From NCBI GenBank assembly GCA_032027085.1, contig JAVSMS010000001.1:3449730-3513729 (forward strand): 64,000 nucleotides of DNA, in the 5' to 3' direction. Positions 40,286 to 53,820 of the stretch are shown one piece after another (the first letter of the stretch is position 1; every line of letters starts with the position of its first letter). The stretch comes from Pseudorhodoplanes sp. Its GTDB lineage: Bacteria > Pseudomonadota > Alphaproteobacteria > Rhizobiales > Xanthobacteraceae. A model generated the notes under the pieces. That model ran no database searches. It was given only the letters and a program-made list of their open reading frames with translations, and was not told where the DNA came from. Position numbers and translations under genes: made by a program.

Positions 40286-42190
40286 CTAGTTGGTTCTGGC
40301 GCCGATTGCCTGATTGAGCGCCGCCTCGTTGATGACGGCCCCGAGATCAGTCTGCAGCTGCCCGACATATTGCGCGATCAAGTCTTCGGCATAGGCCGTG
40401 CGCAGGCTTTCCCGAATCTCCTTCGTTTCGGCCGACTCCATGTTGAGCGGCGGCACGGTGATGTCAGTCAGGCGGAAGACGATCCATTGGGTCGGACTAT
40501 CTCCCTCACTCGAACTGACGGCGCCTTTGGGAACCGAGAAGATTTCGCCGAGCGCGCGCGCAGGGACGCCTTCGGCGCTCTTATCGCGCTTCAAGCCGGA
40601 GGTCGTCTGCCATTTCAGCTCGCCGAGAACAGCGGCGTCGTTTCCGCCGGACATTTTCAGCTTGTCGGCGAGTTCGGTGGCCTTGGCGCGCAGACGCGCC
40701 GCGATCTGCTCCTGCCGCCAACGTTCGATCACGCGATCCTTGACTTCATCAAGCGTCCGCTCACGCGACGGCGTGATATCGAGCACTTCGTACCAGAGAT
40801 AACCGCCGCCCGGCACTGACAAGGCGTCGTTCTCGGCGCCGACATCGGTTGTGAAGGCGTTGGAGATCAGGTCGACCCCTTGCGGCAGGCCGGTGACGGG
40901 TCCCCCCTCCGGATTGCGCCCGGAGCGATCGACTGCATCAATCGTGCGAGTCGGCAGGTTCAGCTTTTTCGCAATATCGGCGAGCGGTGCACCGGCCCCG
41001 CGCTCATCCTCGAACTTGTCGTGCAGGCTTGCGATCTGCGCGCGGGCGCGCTCCAGCGCCAGCTCTTTTTTAAGCTCGCCGGCCACTTCCTGAAAGGACC
41101 GTTCCTTACCTGGCTCTATTTTGGCCACCCGCACGATGGTGATGCCAAACCGCCCTTCGATCGGCGCGCTGACGCCGCCTTCGGCAAGAGCGAAAGCGGC
41201 CTCCGCAACCGCCTTGTCGAGAACGGCTGATTTCGCCAGCACACCGAGATTGAGGTCCTTTTCGGAAATCTTCCGCTCTGCGGCGAGTTGCGCGAAGGTC
41301 ATGCCTTTGGAGAGTTGTTCGGCCGCGGCTTTTGCTTCTTCGGCGTTCGGAAAGACGATTTGCTGCAGTTCGCGCCGCTCGGGTGTCGCAAAGGTCGCAC
41401 GCCGTTCCTCGTAGGCCTTCTTCAGATCATCGTCGGAGATTTGCGTCCAGGTGGCAATTTCCGACGGCGTCAGCGCGACATATTCGATCTTTCGAAATTC
41501 CGGCGCGCGGAAGACGGATTTGCGTTCGTCGAAATATTTGCTCAGCACATCCGGCGCCGGCGCTTCGATCTCGCCGGCCTGTTTGGTATCAAGCAGTACG
41601 TATTGAATCGTCCGCTCTTCATTGCGATACCGATGCTGGGCCTGCACAGCCGTGGCAGGAACATGCAAACCGTCGCTGAGAACGCCGGCAATCTGGCGCC
41701 GCAGGATCAGCTTGCGCTGTTCGGCGACGTAACGCTGCTCGGTGTAGCCTGCCTGGCGGATCAACGCCTGAAAGCGAGACTGGTCGAACTGGCCGTTGAA
41801 GCCGCGGAAATTTGGATCGTTGCGGATGCGGTCGGCAACCTGCGCGTCCGACACCGCGAGGCGCAGGTTCCGCGCTTCTTCGTCGAGCGCCGTTTCGGCG
41901 ATCAACTGCGCCAACAATTGGCGGTGCAGACCCAGCGCCCGCAATTGCTCGGCATTCAACGCCCGGCCGAACTGACGGATCAATTGCTGCTGGCGGTCCG
42001 TATAAAGCTGCCGGAACTGATCAACCGTGATCTCTGTGCGGCCGATTTTCGCGACGGTGGATTGGCCGAAGCCGCGGAAGATGTCGCCGATACCCCAGAC
42101 TGCGAAGCTGATTGCAATCAGGCCCAGGATCACCCCGGTGATGGCGCGGCCCAGCCAGTTGCGGGTCGCAGTGTGAATTCCTCGGAGCAT
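40286..42190 (-). CDS. PpiD-like periplasmic chaperone with parvulin-type PPIase domain
   Basis: A 634-residue protein with one N-terminal membrane anchor (about 15-35, ITGVILGLIAISFAVWGIG), a SurA_N-like helical domain, then a parvulin-like domain at about 245-365 (TFATPERRELQQIVFPNAEEAK, GRFGITIVRVAKIEPGKE) and further helical parts. Its family holds newly exported outer-membrane proteins near the Sec exit, upstream of BamA. It is divergent from tpiA across 165 bases and reads directly into trpE. Whether the PPIase site is active cannot be judged; E. coli PpiD's is not. Confidence 0.88.
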   Translation of the reverse strand: MLRGIHTATRNWLGRAITGVILGLIAISFAVWGIGDIFRGFGQSTVAKIGRTEITVDQFRQLYTDRQQQLIRQFGRALNAEQLRALGLHRQLLAQLIAETALDEEARNLRLAVSDAQVADRIRNDPNFRGFNGQFDQSRFQALIRQAGYTEQRYVAEQRKLILRRQIAGVLSDGLHVPATAVQAQHRYRNEERTIQYVLLDTKQAGEIEAPAPDVLSKYFDERKSVFRAPEFRKIEYVALTPSEIATWTQISDDDLKKAYEERRATFATPERRELQQIVFPNAEEAKAAAEQLSKGMTFAQLAAERKISEKDLNLGVLAKSAVLDKAVAEAAFALAEGGVSAPIEGRFGITIVRVAKIEPGKERSFQEVAGELKKELALERARAQIASLHDKFEDERGAGAPLADIAKKLNLPTRTIDAVDRSGRNPEGGPVTGLPQGVDLISNAFTTDVGAENDALSVPGGGYLWYEVLDITPSRERTLDEVKDRVIERWRQEQIAARLRAKATELADKLKMSGGNDAAVLGELKWQTTSGLKRDKSAEGVPARALGEIFSVPKGAVSSSEGDSPTQWIVFRLTDITVPPLNMESAETKEIRESLRTAYAEDLIAQYVGQLQTDLGAVINEAALNQAIGARTN

Positions 42191-42355
42191 CGGCGCTTTT
42201 ATCTCGACTGTGGAAGGGGATAGTCCAAAGGGGGCGCATCATAGGGAGGGCGGTTGTGCCCCGCAACAGACGCAGCCGCCAGTCAGGAAAGCGCTGGCGC
42301 GGCTGCGGTCGGTTTGCTACCGCGTCTTCTACCGCCAACGCATGAGGTGTCAAAG

Positions 42356-43111
42356 ATGGCGAACGCGCCGCGTCCGCTGGTCGCAGGTAACTGGAAGATG
42401 AACGGACTCAAGGCCTCGCGCAGCGAGCTTGAGAAAATCATTCAGGGGGCCAAGGCAAAGCCGACCAATTGCGACCTGATGATTTGTCCGCCGGCAACCT
42501 TGCTGGACAGTTTCGCGGCCACGGCGCAGGGATCACCGGTCGCCATCGGCGCCCAGGATTGCCATGCTGAAGTCTCCGGAGCGTTTACCGGGGATATTTC
42601 GGCGGAAATGTTGAAAGACGTGGGCGCCGGCGCCGTGATCGTCGGCCATTCCGAGCGCCGAACCCTGCACAAGGAAAGCGACGCCGATGTAAAGGCCAAG
42701 GCGGCGGCGGCGGCGCGGGCCGGGCTCATCGCCATTCTCTGCATTGGCGAAACGCAGGAGGAACGGCAGGCCGGAGCCACCCTGGCGCGCATCGAGCGCC
42801 AGCTCGATGGCTCTTTGCCGGACAGCTTTGATGAGCGGACCCTGGTGATCGCCTACGAGCCGGTCTGGGCCATCGGTACCGGCTTGACGCCCACGACCAA
42901 GGACGTGGCCGAGGTGCATGACTTCATCCGGAAACGGCTGGTCGGGGGCAATGCGCAGGCCGGCGAGGGCGTCCGCATTCTGTATGGCGGCTCGGTGAAG
43001 CCAGCAAATGCCAGGGAGCTTTTGGCGGTTCCCCATGTCAACGGCGCTCTGGTGGGAGGAGCCAGCCTGAAAGCAGAGGATTTTCTGGGAATTGTGGCTG
43101 CGTATCTCTGA
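42356..43111 (+). CDS. tpiA: Triosephosphate isomerase
   Basis: Interconverts DHAP and glyceraldehyde 3-phosphate. 251 residues from ATG 42356 ([17 protein letters not shown]), with GAGGT upstream. The active site is complete: Asn12 and Lys14 in GNWKMNG, His98 in VIVGHSERR, Glu168 in [11 protein letters not shown], and the C-terminal phosphate loop [12 protein letters not shown]. secG follows after 109 bases, a conserved neighbourhood. Confidence 0.97.
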   Translation: MANAPRPLVAGNWKMNGLKASRSELEKIIQGAKAKPTNCDLMICPPATLLDSFAATAQGSPVAIGAQDCHAEVSGAFTGDISAEMLKDVGAGAVIVGHSERRTLHKESDADVKAKAAAAARAGLIAILCIGETQEERQAGATLARIERQLDGSLPDSFDERTLVIAYEPVWAIGTGLTPTTKDVAEVHDFIRKRLVGGNAQAGEGVRILYGGSVKPANARELLAVPHVNGALVGGASLKAEDFLGIVAAYL

Positions 43112-43220
43112 CAAGGGCGAGGGTGGAAATCTCGCGGGGGATCGTGTAGAGACGCGCCCGACTTCCTATATCGAGGCGGTTCCGGCGCGGCGCTGAGCCG
43201 GCCTTATCGGATTTTAGCTT

Positions 43221-43592
43221 ATGCAGACCGTTGTGATCGTTGTCCACCTTATGATCGTGCTGGGTATTATCGGCCTGGTGCTTCTGCAACGCTCGGAAGG
43301 CGGCGGCCTTGGCATCGGTGGCGGCGGCGGCTTCATGAGCACCCGCGGCACCACCAACACCCTGTCCCGGACAACGGCAATTCTGGCAGGGCTGTTCTTT
43401 GCCACCAGCCTGATGCTGTCGTGGTTGGCGGGCTACGAGCGTCAGCCGACGTCAATTCTAAATACTGGGGCACCGGTGACGGCACCTGGCACGCCTGCCC
43501 CCCCGCTCAGCCAGGGAGGGGGGGTGCTCGACACCCTGCGACAGCAGGGACAGGGACAGCCATCGGGGCCACAGGTGCCTCGCTCACAGTAA
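43221..43592 (+). CDS. secG: Protein-export membrane protein SecG
   Basis: Small subunit of the SecYEG translocon. 123 residues with two spans (about 2-22 and 50-70), the cytoplasmic loop LLQRSEGGGLGIGGGGGFMS between them, then a proline- and glutamine-rich tail that is longer than in E. coli. The order tpiA-secG-pyrG is standard in alphaproteobacteria. A strong hairpin follows the stop. Confidence 0.95.
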   Translation: MQTVVIVVHLMIVLGIIGLVLLQRSEGGGLGIGGGGGFMSTRGTTNTLSRTTAILAGLFFATSLMLSWLAGYERQPTSILNTGAPVTAPGTPAPPLSQGGGVLDTLRQQGQGQPSGPQVPRSQ

Positions 43593-43602
43593 GACCCATT
43601 CA

Positions 43603-43632
43603 GAAGGGCCGGGAAACCGGCCCTTCGAATTT
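43603..43632 (+). terminator. Hairpin terminator after secG
   Basis: A perfect 10-bp stem GAAGGGCCGG/CCGGCCCTTC (43603-43612 with 43617-43626) closed by a stable GAAA tetraloop, 10 bases after the secG stop. The following bases GAATTTGT are only weakly T-rich, so release may be partial. pyrG starts 76 bases further on. Confidence 0.6.
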
Positions 43633-43695
43633 GTGGGGATAGCCATACGGAAACAGGTAGATGCGCCTCTCGTCGAATCGAACGCCGATCGTTAA

Positions 43696-45339
<1,644 letters not shown>

Positions 45340-45347
45340 TGCCCACC

Positions 45348-45388
45348 TTGATCTGGATCAAGGTCCTGGCACCGGCCGAGCATATCTT
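45348..45388 (+). promoter_or_regulatory. FixK/FNR box and -10 of the 78-residue gene
   Basis: TTGATCTGGATCAA at 45348-45361 is an exact TTGAT-N4-ATCAA site. A -10-like TATCTT follows at 45383-45388, so the box would be centred about 41 bases upstream of transcription start, the class II activator position. The predicted start, about 45395, falls directly at the ATG (45398), giving a leaderless or nearly leaderless message. Confidence 0.7.
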
Positions 45389-45397
45389 GCTCCATTG

Positions 45398-45634
45398 ATG
45401 GGACACGAGCGATCAAAGTACGCGACCGCCGAAGACCTCGTGCGGCAGTGCACAGAGGCCATTCGGGATTCGGATTTCCCAACCGTCTGGCATTCCCTTC
45501 TGCGTCAACACCACTTGGTCGTCGGGCCGCCGGTGCAATACATGAACGGCGGCAACGCTGAATTGCACGTACGTCTGCTCAGCGGCCAGCGCTTGGTCTT
45601 TGACTCGGCCTCCAAGACATTTTCCGTAACTTGA
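45398..45634 (+). CDS. Hypothetical protein, 78 residues, predicted oxygen-regulated
   Basis: A soluble, mildly basic protein starting MGHERSKYATAEDLVRQCTE and ending LSGQRLVFDSASKTFSV. A helical N-terminal half and a beta-rich end (AELHVRLLSGQRLVF) are suggested. I do not recognise a characterised family. The frame can be extended back to 45332, overlapping pyrG, but the promoter signals point to ATG 45398. No Shine-Dalgarno is seen, consistent with leaderless translation. The FixK/FNR box suggests expression at low oxygen. Its stop is about 80 bases from the terminator of the convergent ctaD. Confidence 0.65.
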   Translation: MGHERSKYATAEDLVRQCTEAIRDSDFPTVWHSLLRQHHLVVGPPVQYMNGGNAELHVRLLSGQRLVFDSASKTFSVT

Positions 45635-45712
45635 CCGTCAGATGAGAATGGACAACCGCGGGCCCGGCTTGGGGTCGGTCGGCGGTTGGAAACTGTCGGC
45701 GCGGCGTCCACG

Positions 45713-45743
45713 CAAAAAACCGTGGGCGTTTGTCACCCACGGT
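45713..45743 (-). terminator. Rho-independent terminator of ctaD
   Basis: A perfect 9-bp stem AACCGTGGG/CCCACGGTT (45717-45725 with 45735-45743) with a nine-base loop. On the minus strand it is followed by six T residues (complement of A 45713-45718). It lies 17 bases past the ctaD stop. This is the most convincing intrinsic terminator in the window. The remainder of 45635-45759 holds no gene. Confidence 0.85.
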
Positions 45744-45759
45744 TCACGGGTCTTGCCGA

Positions 45760-47364
45760 TCAGACGATCCGCGGCAGCTTCTCGAACTGATGGAAGGGCG
45801 GCGGCGACGACAGCGTCCATTCCAGCGTCGTCGCTCCAGCGCCCCATGGGTTGTTGGCGGCCTTTTCCTTGCGCGAGAATGCAAGAAAGACGCCGAGGAA
45901 GAAGACGACAAGCCCCGCCGCAAACGCATACGAACCGACCGAGGATAGGTAGTTCCAGCCCGCATAGGCGTCCGGATAGTCCACGATGCGGCGCGGCATT
46001 CCCGCCAAGCCGAGGAAATGCTGCGGAAAGAAGATCAGGTTGGCGCCGATGAACGCAAGCCAGAAATGCAGCTTGCCGACGAATTCCGAATACATGTAGC
46101 CGGTGATTTTCGGGAACCAGTAGTACCAGGCCGCAAAGATTCCGAATGTTGCTCCCAGCGACATCGTGTAGTGGAAATGCGCCACGACATAATAGGTGTC
46201 ATGCAGCGAGCGGTCGATGCCGGCATTGGCCAGCACGACGCCGGTCACACCGCCGACGGTAAACAAGAAGATGAACCCAAGGGCCCAGACCATTGGCGCG
46301 CGGAACTCGATCGAGCCGCCCCACATCGTGGCGATCCAGGAGAAGATCTTTATGCCAGTCGGCACCGCGATCACCATGGTGGCGGCGACGAAGTAGGCCT
46401 GCGCACCAGTCGACATGCCGACCGTGTACATGTGGTGCGCCCAGACGATGAAGCCGACGGCGCCGATCGCGACCATGGCATAGGCCATGCCGAGATATCC
46501 GAAGACCGGCTTGCGCGAGAAAGTCGAGATAATCTGGCTGATGGCGCCGAAGGCCGGCAGGATCAGGATGTAGACTTCCGGATGACCGAAGAACCAAAAC
46601 AGATGCTGGAACAGGATCGGATCGCCGCCTCCTTCGGGAGCGAAGAAAGTGGTGCCGAAATTGCGGTCGGTCAAAAGCATGGTGATGGCGCCCGCCAGCA
46701 CCGGCAGCGACAACAGCAGCAGAAACGCGGTCACCAGCACCGACCACACAAAGAGCGGCATCTTGTGCATGGTCATGCCGGGCGCGCGCATGTTGAAGAT
46801 CGTGGTGATAAAGTTGATGGCGCCGAGGATCGACGAGGCGCCGGCAATGTGCAGGGCAAGGATGCCGAAATTCATCGCCGGCCCAGGATGTCCCGTGGTC
46901 GACAGGGGCGCATAGACCGTCCAGCCCGCGCCAACGCCCGGCTCGCCGGGAGGTCCTTCCACGAACATGGATATCACCAGCAAGGCAAGTGCCGTCGGCA
47001 GCAGCCAGAACGAGATGTTGTTCATGCGCGGGAACGCCATGTCCGGCGCACCGATCATCAGCGGAACGAACCAGTTGCCGAAGCCACCGATGAGCGCGGG
47101 CATGATCATGAAAAATACCATGATCAGGCCGTGCGCTGTGACGAAGGCGTTGAAAGTGTGCGCGCTGGCAAAGACCTGCATACCGGGCTCTTGCAATTCG
47201 AGCCGCATGCCGATCGATAGGATGCCGCCGACAATGCCGGCAATGATCGCGAACACCAGGTACAGCGTACCTATGTCCTTGTGGTTCGTCGAATAGACAT
47301 AGCGGCGCCACCCGGTTGGATGCGCATGTTCATCGTGTGTGGTTTGGATCGTCGCCGTGTCCAT
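45760..47364 (-). CDS. ctaD: Cytochrome c oxidase subunit I, isolated copy
   Basis: Catalytic subunit of an aa3-type heme-copper oxidase. 534 residues from ATG 47364 ([21 protein letters not shown]), with GAGGGG upstream. Twelve spans. Heme a ligand in [20 protein letters not shown]. The copper and cross-linked site is [17 protein letters not shown], followed by [11 protein letters not shown]; the heme ligands are in [14 protein letters not shown]. No genes for subunit II, III or assembly factors lie near it, unlike the usual ctaC-ctaD-ctaB-ctaG-ctaE cluster. A FixK/FNR box lies upstream. It is probably a second copy that shares partners encoded elsewhere. Confidence 0.95.
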   Translation of the reverse strand: MDTATIQTTHDEHAHPTGWRRYVYSTNHKDIGTLYLVFAIIAGIVGGILSIGMRLELQEPGMQVFASAHTFNAFVTAHGLIMVFFMIMPALIGGFGNWFVPLMIGAPDMAFPRMNNISFWLLPTALALLVISMFVEGPPGEPGVGAGWTVYAPLSTTGHPGPAMNFGILALHIAGASSILGAINFITTIFNMRAPGMTMHKMPLFVWSVLVTAFLLLLSLPVLAGAITMLLTDRNFGTTFFAPEGGGDPILFQHLFWFFGHPEVYILILPAFGAISQIISTFSRKPVFGYLGMAYAMVAIGAVGFIVWAHHMYTVGMSTGAQAYFVAATMVIAVPTGIKIFSWIATMWGGSIEFRAPMVWALGFIFLFTVGGVTGVVLANAGIDRSLHDTYYVVAHFHYTMSLGATFGIFAAWYYWFPKITGYMYSEFVGKLHFWLAFIGANLIFFPQHFLGLAGMPRRIVDYPDAYAGWNYLSSVGSYAFAAGLVVFFLGVFLAFSRKEKAANNPWGAGATTLEWTLSSPPPFHQFEKLPRIV

Positions 47365-47444
47365 TGGCCCCTCGTCCCTATGTGGCTGGAAAATGCGAAC
47401 GGTTTCAATTGCAACCATTGGCAATCAGGAACCCGGGCACGTCT

Positions 47445-47458
47445 TTGATTCAGATCAA
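47445..47458 (-). promoter_or_regulatory. FixK/FNR box upstream of ctaD
   Basis: TTGAT-TCAG-ATCAA is an exact FNR/FixK-type palindrome, centred 88 bases before the ctaD ATG. At -41.5 this would place transcription start near 47410. No good -10 hexamer is seen at the matching place on either strand, so direction is uncertain, but the plus strand (VOC gene) looks worse. The rest of the 199-bp gap shows nothing else. Confidence 0.6.
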
Positions 47459-47563
47459 TGACAGCAATTCAGCGCATGCTCGCGCGGATGCGAATCTCGC
47501 CGTATATGCCGGGGGCCGGCGCGCCAGCCCGGCCAGCTGAAACCACCCTCGGATGCTTTATTC

Positions 47564-48436
47564 ATGGCTCGCGGTCTTGATCACATCGTCCATGCCGTTC
47601 GCGACCTTGACGCGGCGGCGGATCTTTACCGACGGCTGGGCTTCACCGTGGGTGCGCGGAACCGGCATCCCTGGGGCACGCAAAACCACGTCGTGCAACT
47701 GCCGGGTTTCTTCATCGAATTGCTCACAGTTGCGGACCTCGAAAAACTTGGTCAGGACACCATCTCGATCCATTTCGGCCGGTTCAACCAGACCTTCCTC
47801 CAACATCAGCAAGGCTTCTCACTCCTGATCCTGGAAAGCCATGACGCAAAAAGGGATTCGGAGGAATTTTCAAAAAGCGGGTTTGGCCTCGGGACCGCCG
47901 CGCGCTTTGAACGTCTCGGCCGGCGGCCGGACGGTTCGGAGGTGAAGGTTGCGTTCTCGCTGGCCTTTGCGCGCGATCCTCGTGCGCCCGATTGCGGCTT
48001 CGCCGTCTGTCAGCAGCATTTTCCGGAAAATTTCTGGAACCCGGCGTTTCAACAGCATCGCAATGGCGTGACCGGCGTTGCAGGCGCCGTGCTGGTCGCT
48101 GACAACCCGAGCGACCATCATATCTTTTTGTCGGCGTTATCCGGCGAACGCGAATTGCTGTCGACCTCAAGCGGCATCAAGGTTGCCACACCGCGAGGCG
48201 ACATCCAGGTCATGGATCGCTCCGCCTACAGCAATCATTTCGGCGCGGTACCCCCCGACGTTACCAAGGGCGCGCGGCTTGCAGCCCTGCGGGTAACGAC
48301 GTCCGACATGAACAAAGCGCGTGAAGCCCTGTCGGAAGGACGTCTGCCTCTCCGGGAGGAACACGGACGCCTGGTCATCGGACCGGAACAGACGCTCGGC
48401 GCCGCGATTGCGTTCGAGACAGGGAATCCCGCCTGA
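47564..48436 (+). CDS. VOC-superfamily (glyoxalase-like) protein
   Basis: A 290-residue protein built from vicinal-oxygen-chelate modules. It begins MARGLDHIVHAVRDLDAAADLYRRLGF, with the first metal-binding histidine at residue 7 and the typical beta-alpha-beta start. HPWGTQNHVVQLPGFFIELLT and AARFERLGRRPDGSEVKVAF follow, and a second, poorer module in the C-terminal half (GVTGVAGAVLVADNPSDHHIF). It fits the glyoxalase-like domain set (PF13468 type). The substrate is unknown. kdsA follows after 91 bases. Confidence 0.85.
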   Translation: MARGLDHIVHAVRDLDAAADLYRRLGFTVGARNRHPWGTQNHVVQLPGFFIELLTVADLEKLGQDTISIHFGRFNQTFLQHQQGFSLLILESHDAKRDSEEFSKSGFGLGTAARFERLGRRPDGSEVKVAFSLAFARDPRAPDCGFAVCQQHFPENFWNPAFQQHRNGVTGVAGAVLVADNPSDHHIFLSALSGERELLSTSSGIKVATPRGDIQVMDRSAYSNHFGAVPPDVTKGARLAALRVTTSDMNKAREALSEGRLPLREEHGRLVIGPEQTLGAAIAFETGNPA

Positions 48437-48527
48437 AATCTGGGACCCGAGTGGCGCATGGGCGGTCCGTCCGGACCGTTGTTGATTCCGGGGCGGGCCG
48501 GAGGCATGGTCGCGGCCGCGAGGACAG

Positions 48528-49367
48528 ATGGACGCACGACTTATTCCAAATCCCGTCGTTGAAGCGGGCCAGACCCGTTTCGGAAACGATTTGCCGCTGG
48601 CGCTGATCGCGGGGCCTTGCCAGCTTGAGAGCCGGGCGCACGCGCTCGAAATGGCGTCGGCGCTCAGGGAAATCGCCGCACGCGTCGGAATCGGCCTCGT
48701 TTACAAGTCATCCTTCGATAAGGCCAACCGCACCAGCGCCAAGGGCGCTCGCGGTCTCGGGCTGGAGGCCTCGTTGCCGATCTTTTCCGAGATCCGTTCG
48801 TCGCTCGGATTGCCGGTATTGACCGACGTACACGAGGCGGATCAATGCGCGCGCGTGGCGGAAGCCGTCGACGTCTTGCAGATACCCGCGTTCCTTTGCC
48901 GTCAGACCGATCTTCTGGTGGCGGCAGCGCAGACCGGTCGCACCATAAATGTGAAGAAGGGGCAGTTTCTCGCGCCCTGGGACATGAAGAACGTAGTCGA
49001 GAAGATCATCTCTGCCGGCAATCGCAACGTGCTGGTGACCGAGCGCGGCGTGTCCTTCGGCTACAACACGCTGGTCTCCGACATGCGCGCCTTGCCGGAA
49101 CTCGCCAAGACCGGTGCGCCGGTCATCTTCGACGCGACACATTCCGTGCAGCAACCAGGCGGGCAGGGCACCTCATCGGGCGGGCAGCGCGAATATGTCG
49201 AGGTGCTGGCGCGCGCGGCGGTGGCGGTCGGTGTCGCCGGCGTATTCATCGAAACGCATCAGGACCCGGACAAGGCGCCATCCGACGGCCCCAACATGAT
49301 TGCGCTGAAGGATCTGGAAGCCCTGTTGCGCAAGCTGGTCGCGTTTGACCGGCTCGCCAAGAACTGA
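48528..49367 (+). CDS. kdsA: 3-deoxy-8-phosphooctulonate synthase (KDO-8-phosphate synthase)
   Basis: Condenses arabinose 5-phosphate with PEP to make KDO for the lipopolysaccharide core. 279 residues. TIM barrel with [33 protein letters not shown] (PEP and phosphate site), [50 protein letters not shown] and [26 protein letters not shown] supports ATG 48528. The usual alphaproteobacterial neighbourhood pyrG-kdsA-eno is kept, with insertions. It supplies the pathway that follows the lpx genes at 18437-22835. Confidence 0.97.
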   Translation: MDARLIPNPVVEAGQTRFGNDLPLALIAGPCQLESRAHALEMASALREIAARVGIGLVYKSSFDKANRTSAKGARGLGLEASLPIFSEIRSSLGLPVLTDVHEADQCARVAEAVDVLQIPAFLCRQTDLLVAAAQTGRTINVKKGQFLAPWDMKNVVEKIISAGNRNVLVTERGVSFGYNTLVSDMRALPELAKTGAPVIFDATHSVQQPGGQGTSSGGQREYVEVLARAAVAVGVAGVFIETHQDPDKAPSDGPNMIALKDLEALLRKLVAFDRLAKN

Positions 49368-49416
49368 CCTTCCCGTTCCGCGTCCCTGAACTGCATTTGC
49401 TTCACGAATTTCCAAT

Positions 49417-50583
49417 ATGACCCGAGAATTGAGCGTCGTCGCGCTGATCGTGTTCGTGACGTCGCTGTTCACGCGTTCGGTTGATCCGGTCATACCGCAG
49501 ATCGCGGATGGCTTGTCGGTCGAGATCGCGATGGCGGCCTTGCTGTCGACTGCCTTCGCGCTTCCCTATGCGATTGTCCAGCCGGTACTCGGCGCGCTCG
49601 CCGACATGATGAGCAAGACCCGCTTGATGACTGTCTGCCTCATCCTGCTGGTTCTCTCGACATTGGTCAGCGCGTTGGCGCCGAATTACACCGTGCTCAT
49701 GGTGTCCCGTGCCGTGGCCGGCATTGCGGCTGGCGGCGTATTTCCAATTGCGCTGGCCGCCGCGGGAGACCGTGTGCCGGTGAAGATGCGCCAGGTGGCG
49801 ATCGGGCGTCTGTTGGCCGCCGCGATGATCGGCAATCTCATGGGCGCCTCGGTCTCCGGCGTGATTGGCGATCTCGCCGGTTGGCGCGCGGTGTTCTTTG
49901 TGACCGGTGCGCTCGGTGTGCTTGTGATGATCACCGCCTTTGTCGGCTTCCGCAATGTGCCGAAGGAAGAAACCACAGGCTTCGATCTTTCCACCCTTGG
50001 TCCGAATTACCGCGCCATCTTCGGCAATCCTCAGGCGAAATATTGCTACAGCGCGGTGTTCTTCGAAGCGTTGTTCCTGTTCGGGCTGTTTCCGCATATG
50101 GCGGCGCTGCTTGTCGAATCGGGCGAGCCGCGCGCCTCGATCGCCGGCATCGTTATCGCGGGCTTCGGCGCGGGGGCTATCGTCTACACCTTCGTGGTCG
50201 GCTGGCTTCTCTCGCGTGTCGGCGAGATGAGGCTGATGCTGGGCGGCGGCCTGATCATGGCGCTCTGTTACCTGCTGATCAGCCTGCGACTGCCCTGGCC
50301 AATTGAATTCCTCGTCTTCGTGCTAATGGGCTTTGGCTTCTACTGGCTGCATGGCTGCATCCAGGTTTACGCCACCGAGCTAGCGCCAGCCGCGCGCGGC
50401 TCGGCCATGGCGCTCCATTCCGCATTCTTCTTCGTCGGGCAGGCAGCGGGACCAGTCGTTTATGGCGTCGGCTTCGCCTATCTGGGCAAGACACCGATGC
50501 TGCTGATCGCCGCTGTAGTCATTGCCGTGACGGGCTTTGTCTGTTCGCAACGGCTTCGCCGGGCGCCGGCGGTGACAACCTGA
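49417..50583 (+). CDS. Major facilitator superfamily transporter
   Basis: A 388-residue secondary carrier with twelve predicted spans in two halves. The motif-A-like loop between spans 2 and 3 is GALADMMSKTRLM. The AGIAAGGVFPIALAAAGDRV stretch in span 4-5 is typical of drug or sugar efflux (DHA-type) members. The substrate cannot be inferred. It ends exactly where the convergent queF ends, with no bases between the stops, so each 3' end lies in the other gene. Confidence 0.88.
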   Translation: MTRELSVVALIVFVTSLFTRSVDPVIPQIADGLSVEIAMAALLSTAFALPYAIVQPVLGALADMMSKTRLMTVCLILLVLSTLVSALAPNYTVLMVSRAVAGIAAGGVFPIALAAAGDRVPVKMRQVAIGRLLAAAMIGNLMGASVSGVIGDLAGWRAVFFVTGALGVLVMITAFVGFRNVPKEETTGFDLSTLGPNYRAIFGNPQAKYCYSAVFFEALFLFGLFPHMAALLVESGEPRASIAGIVIAGFGAGAIVYTFVVGWLLSRVGEMRLMLGGGLIMALCYLLISLRLPWPIEFLVFVLMGFGFYWLHGCIQVYATELAPAARGSAMALHSAFFFVGQAAGPVVYGVGFAYLGKTPMLLIAAVVIAVTGFVCSQRLRRAPAVTT

Positions 50584-53262
<2,679 letters not shown>

Positions 53263-53351
53263 TGCGCTTTCCGGCGCTGATTGTGCGTTAATTGGGAGCG
53301 CTGGCGCGTCCCATTAAAGACACCTTAAGACCGAATCCGCATGGTCGGCCA

Positions 53352-53669
53352 ATGGTCTCCCGCCGTCGCCTAAAATCCGCTCTGACTGCGCTCGGGCTCT
53401 ACGTCATGGCCGCGCTCATGATCGGCTATTTCTGGTTTCACGCCTATTCGGGCAACCGCGGCCTGCGCGCCAAGCAGGATATCGACGCCCAGATGGCCGA
53501 ACTGTCGGCCGAGCTCGGGCGGCTCAAGCAAACGCGGGAGCAGTGGAACAAGAAAGTTGCGCTATTGAGGTCGGATAAGATCGATCCTGACATGCTCGAT
53601 GAGCGAGCGCGGGCGCTCCTGAATCTTGTGCATCCAAACGACGCAGTGCTGATGCTGCATCGCCCCTGA
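53352..53669 (+). CDS. Septum formation initiator, FtsB/DivIC family
   Basis: A small bitopic cell-division protein of the FtsB-FtsL-FtsQ complex. 105 residues from ATG 53352 (MVSRRRLKSALTAL): a short basic cytoplasmic end, one span at about 9-29, then a coiled coil at about 38-70 (RAKQDIDAQMAELSAELGRL) and a periplasmic tail with DPDMLDERARALLNLVHPND. The eno-ftsB order is conserved across proteobacteria. pdhA follows 151 bases downstream. Confidence 0.92.
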   Translation: MVSRRRLKSALTALGLYVMAALMIGYFWFHAYSGNRGLRAKQDIDAQMAELSAELGRLKQTREQWNKKVALLRSDKIDPDMLDERARALLNLVHPNDAVLMLHRP

Positions 53670-53820
53670 CGGGTTGCGGTGTCCGGAATTTCCTTGCACC
53701 GCCAGATATTTCGCCGCGCGGAAGCATTGGGATTGCATAGCTCTCGTGCTTCCGCCCCGGCATGATTTCCGCTATGGGAGAGGCCGAACAACCTCCCGTC
53801 GAGTTTGCCGAGGAACACGC

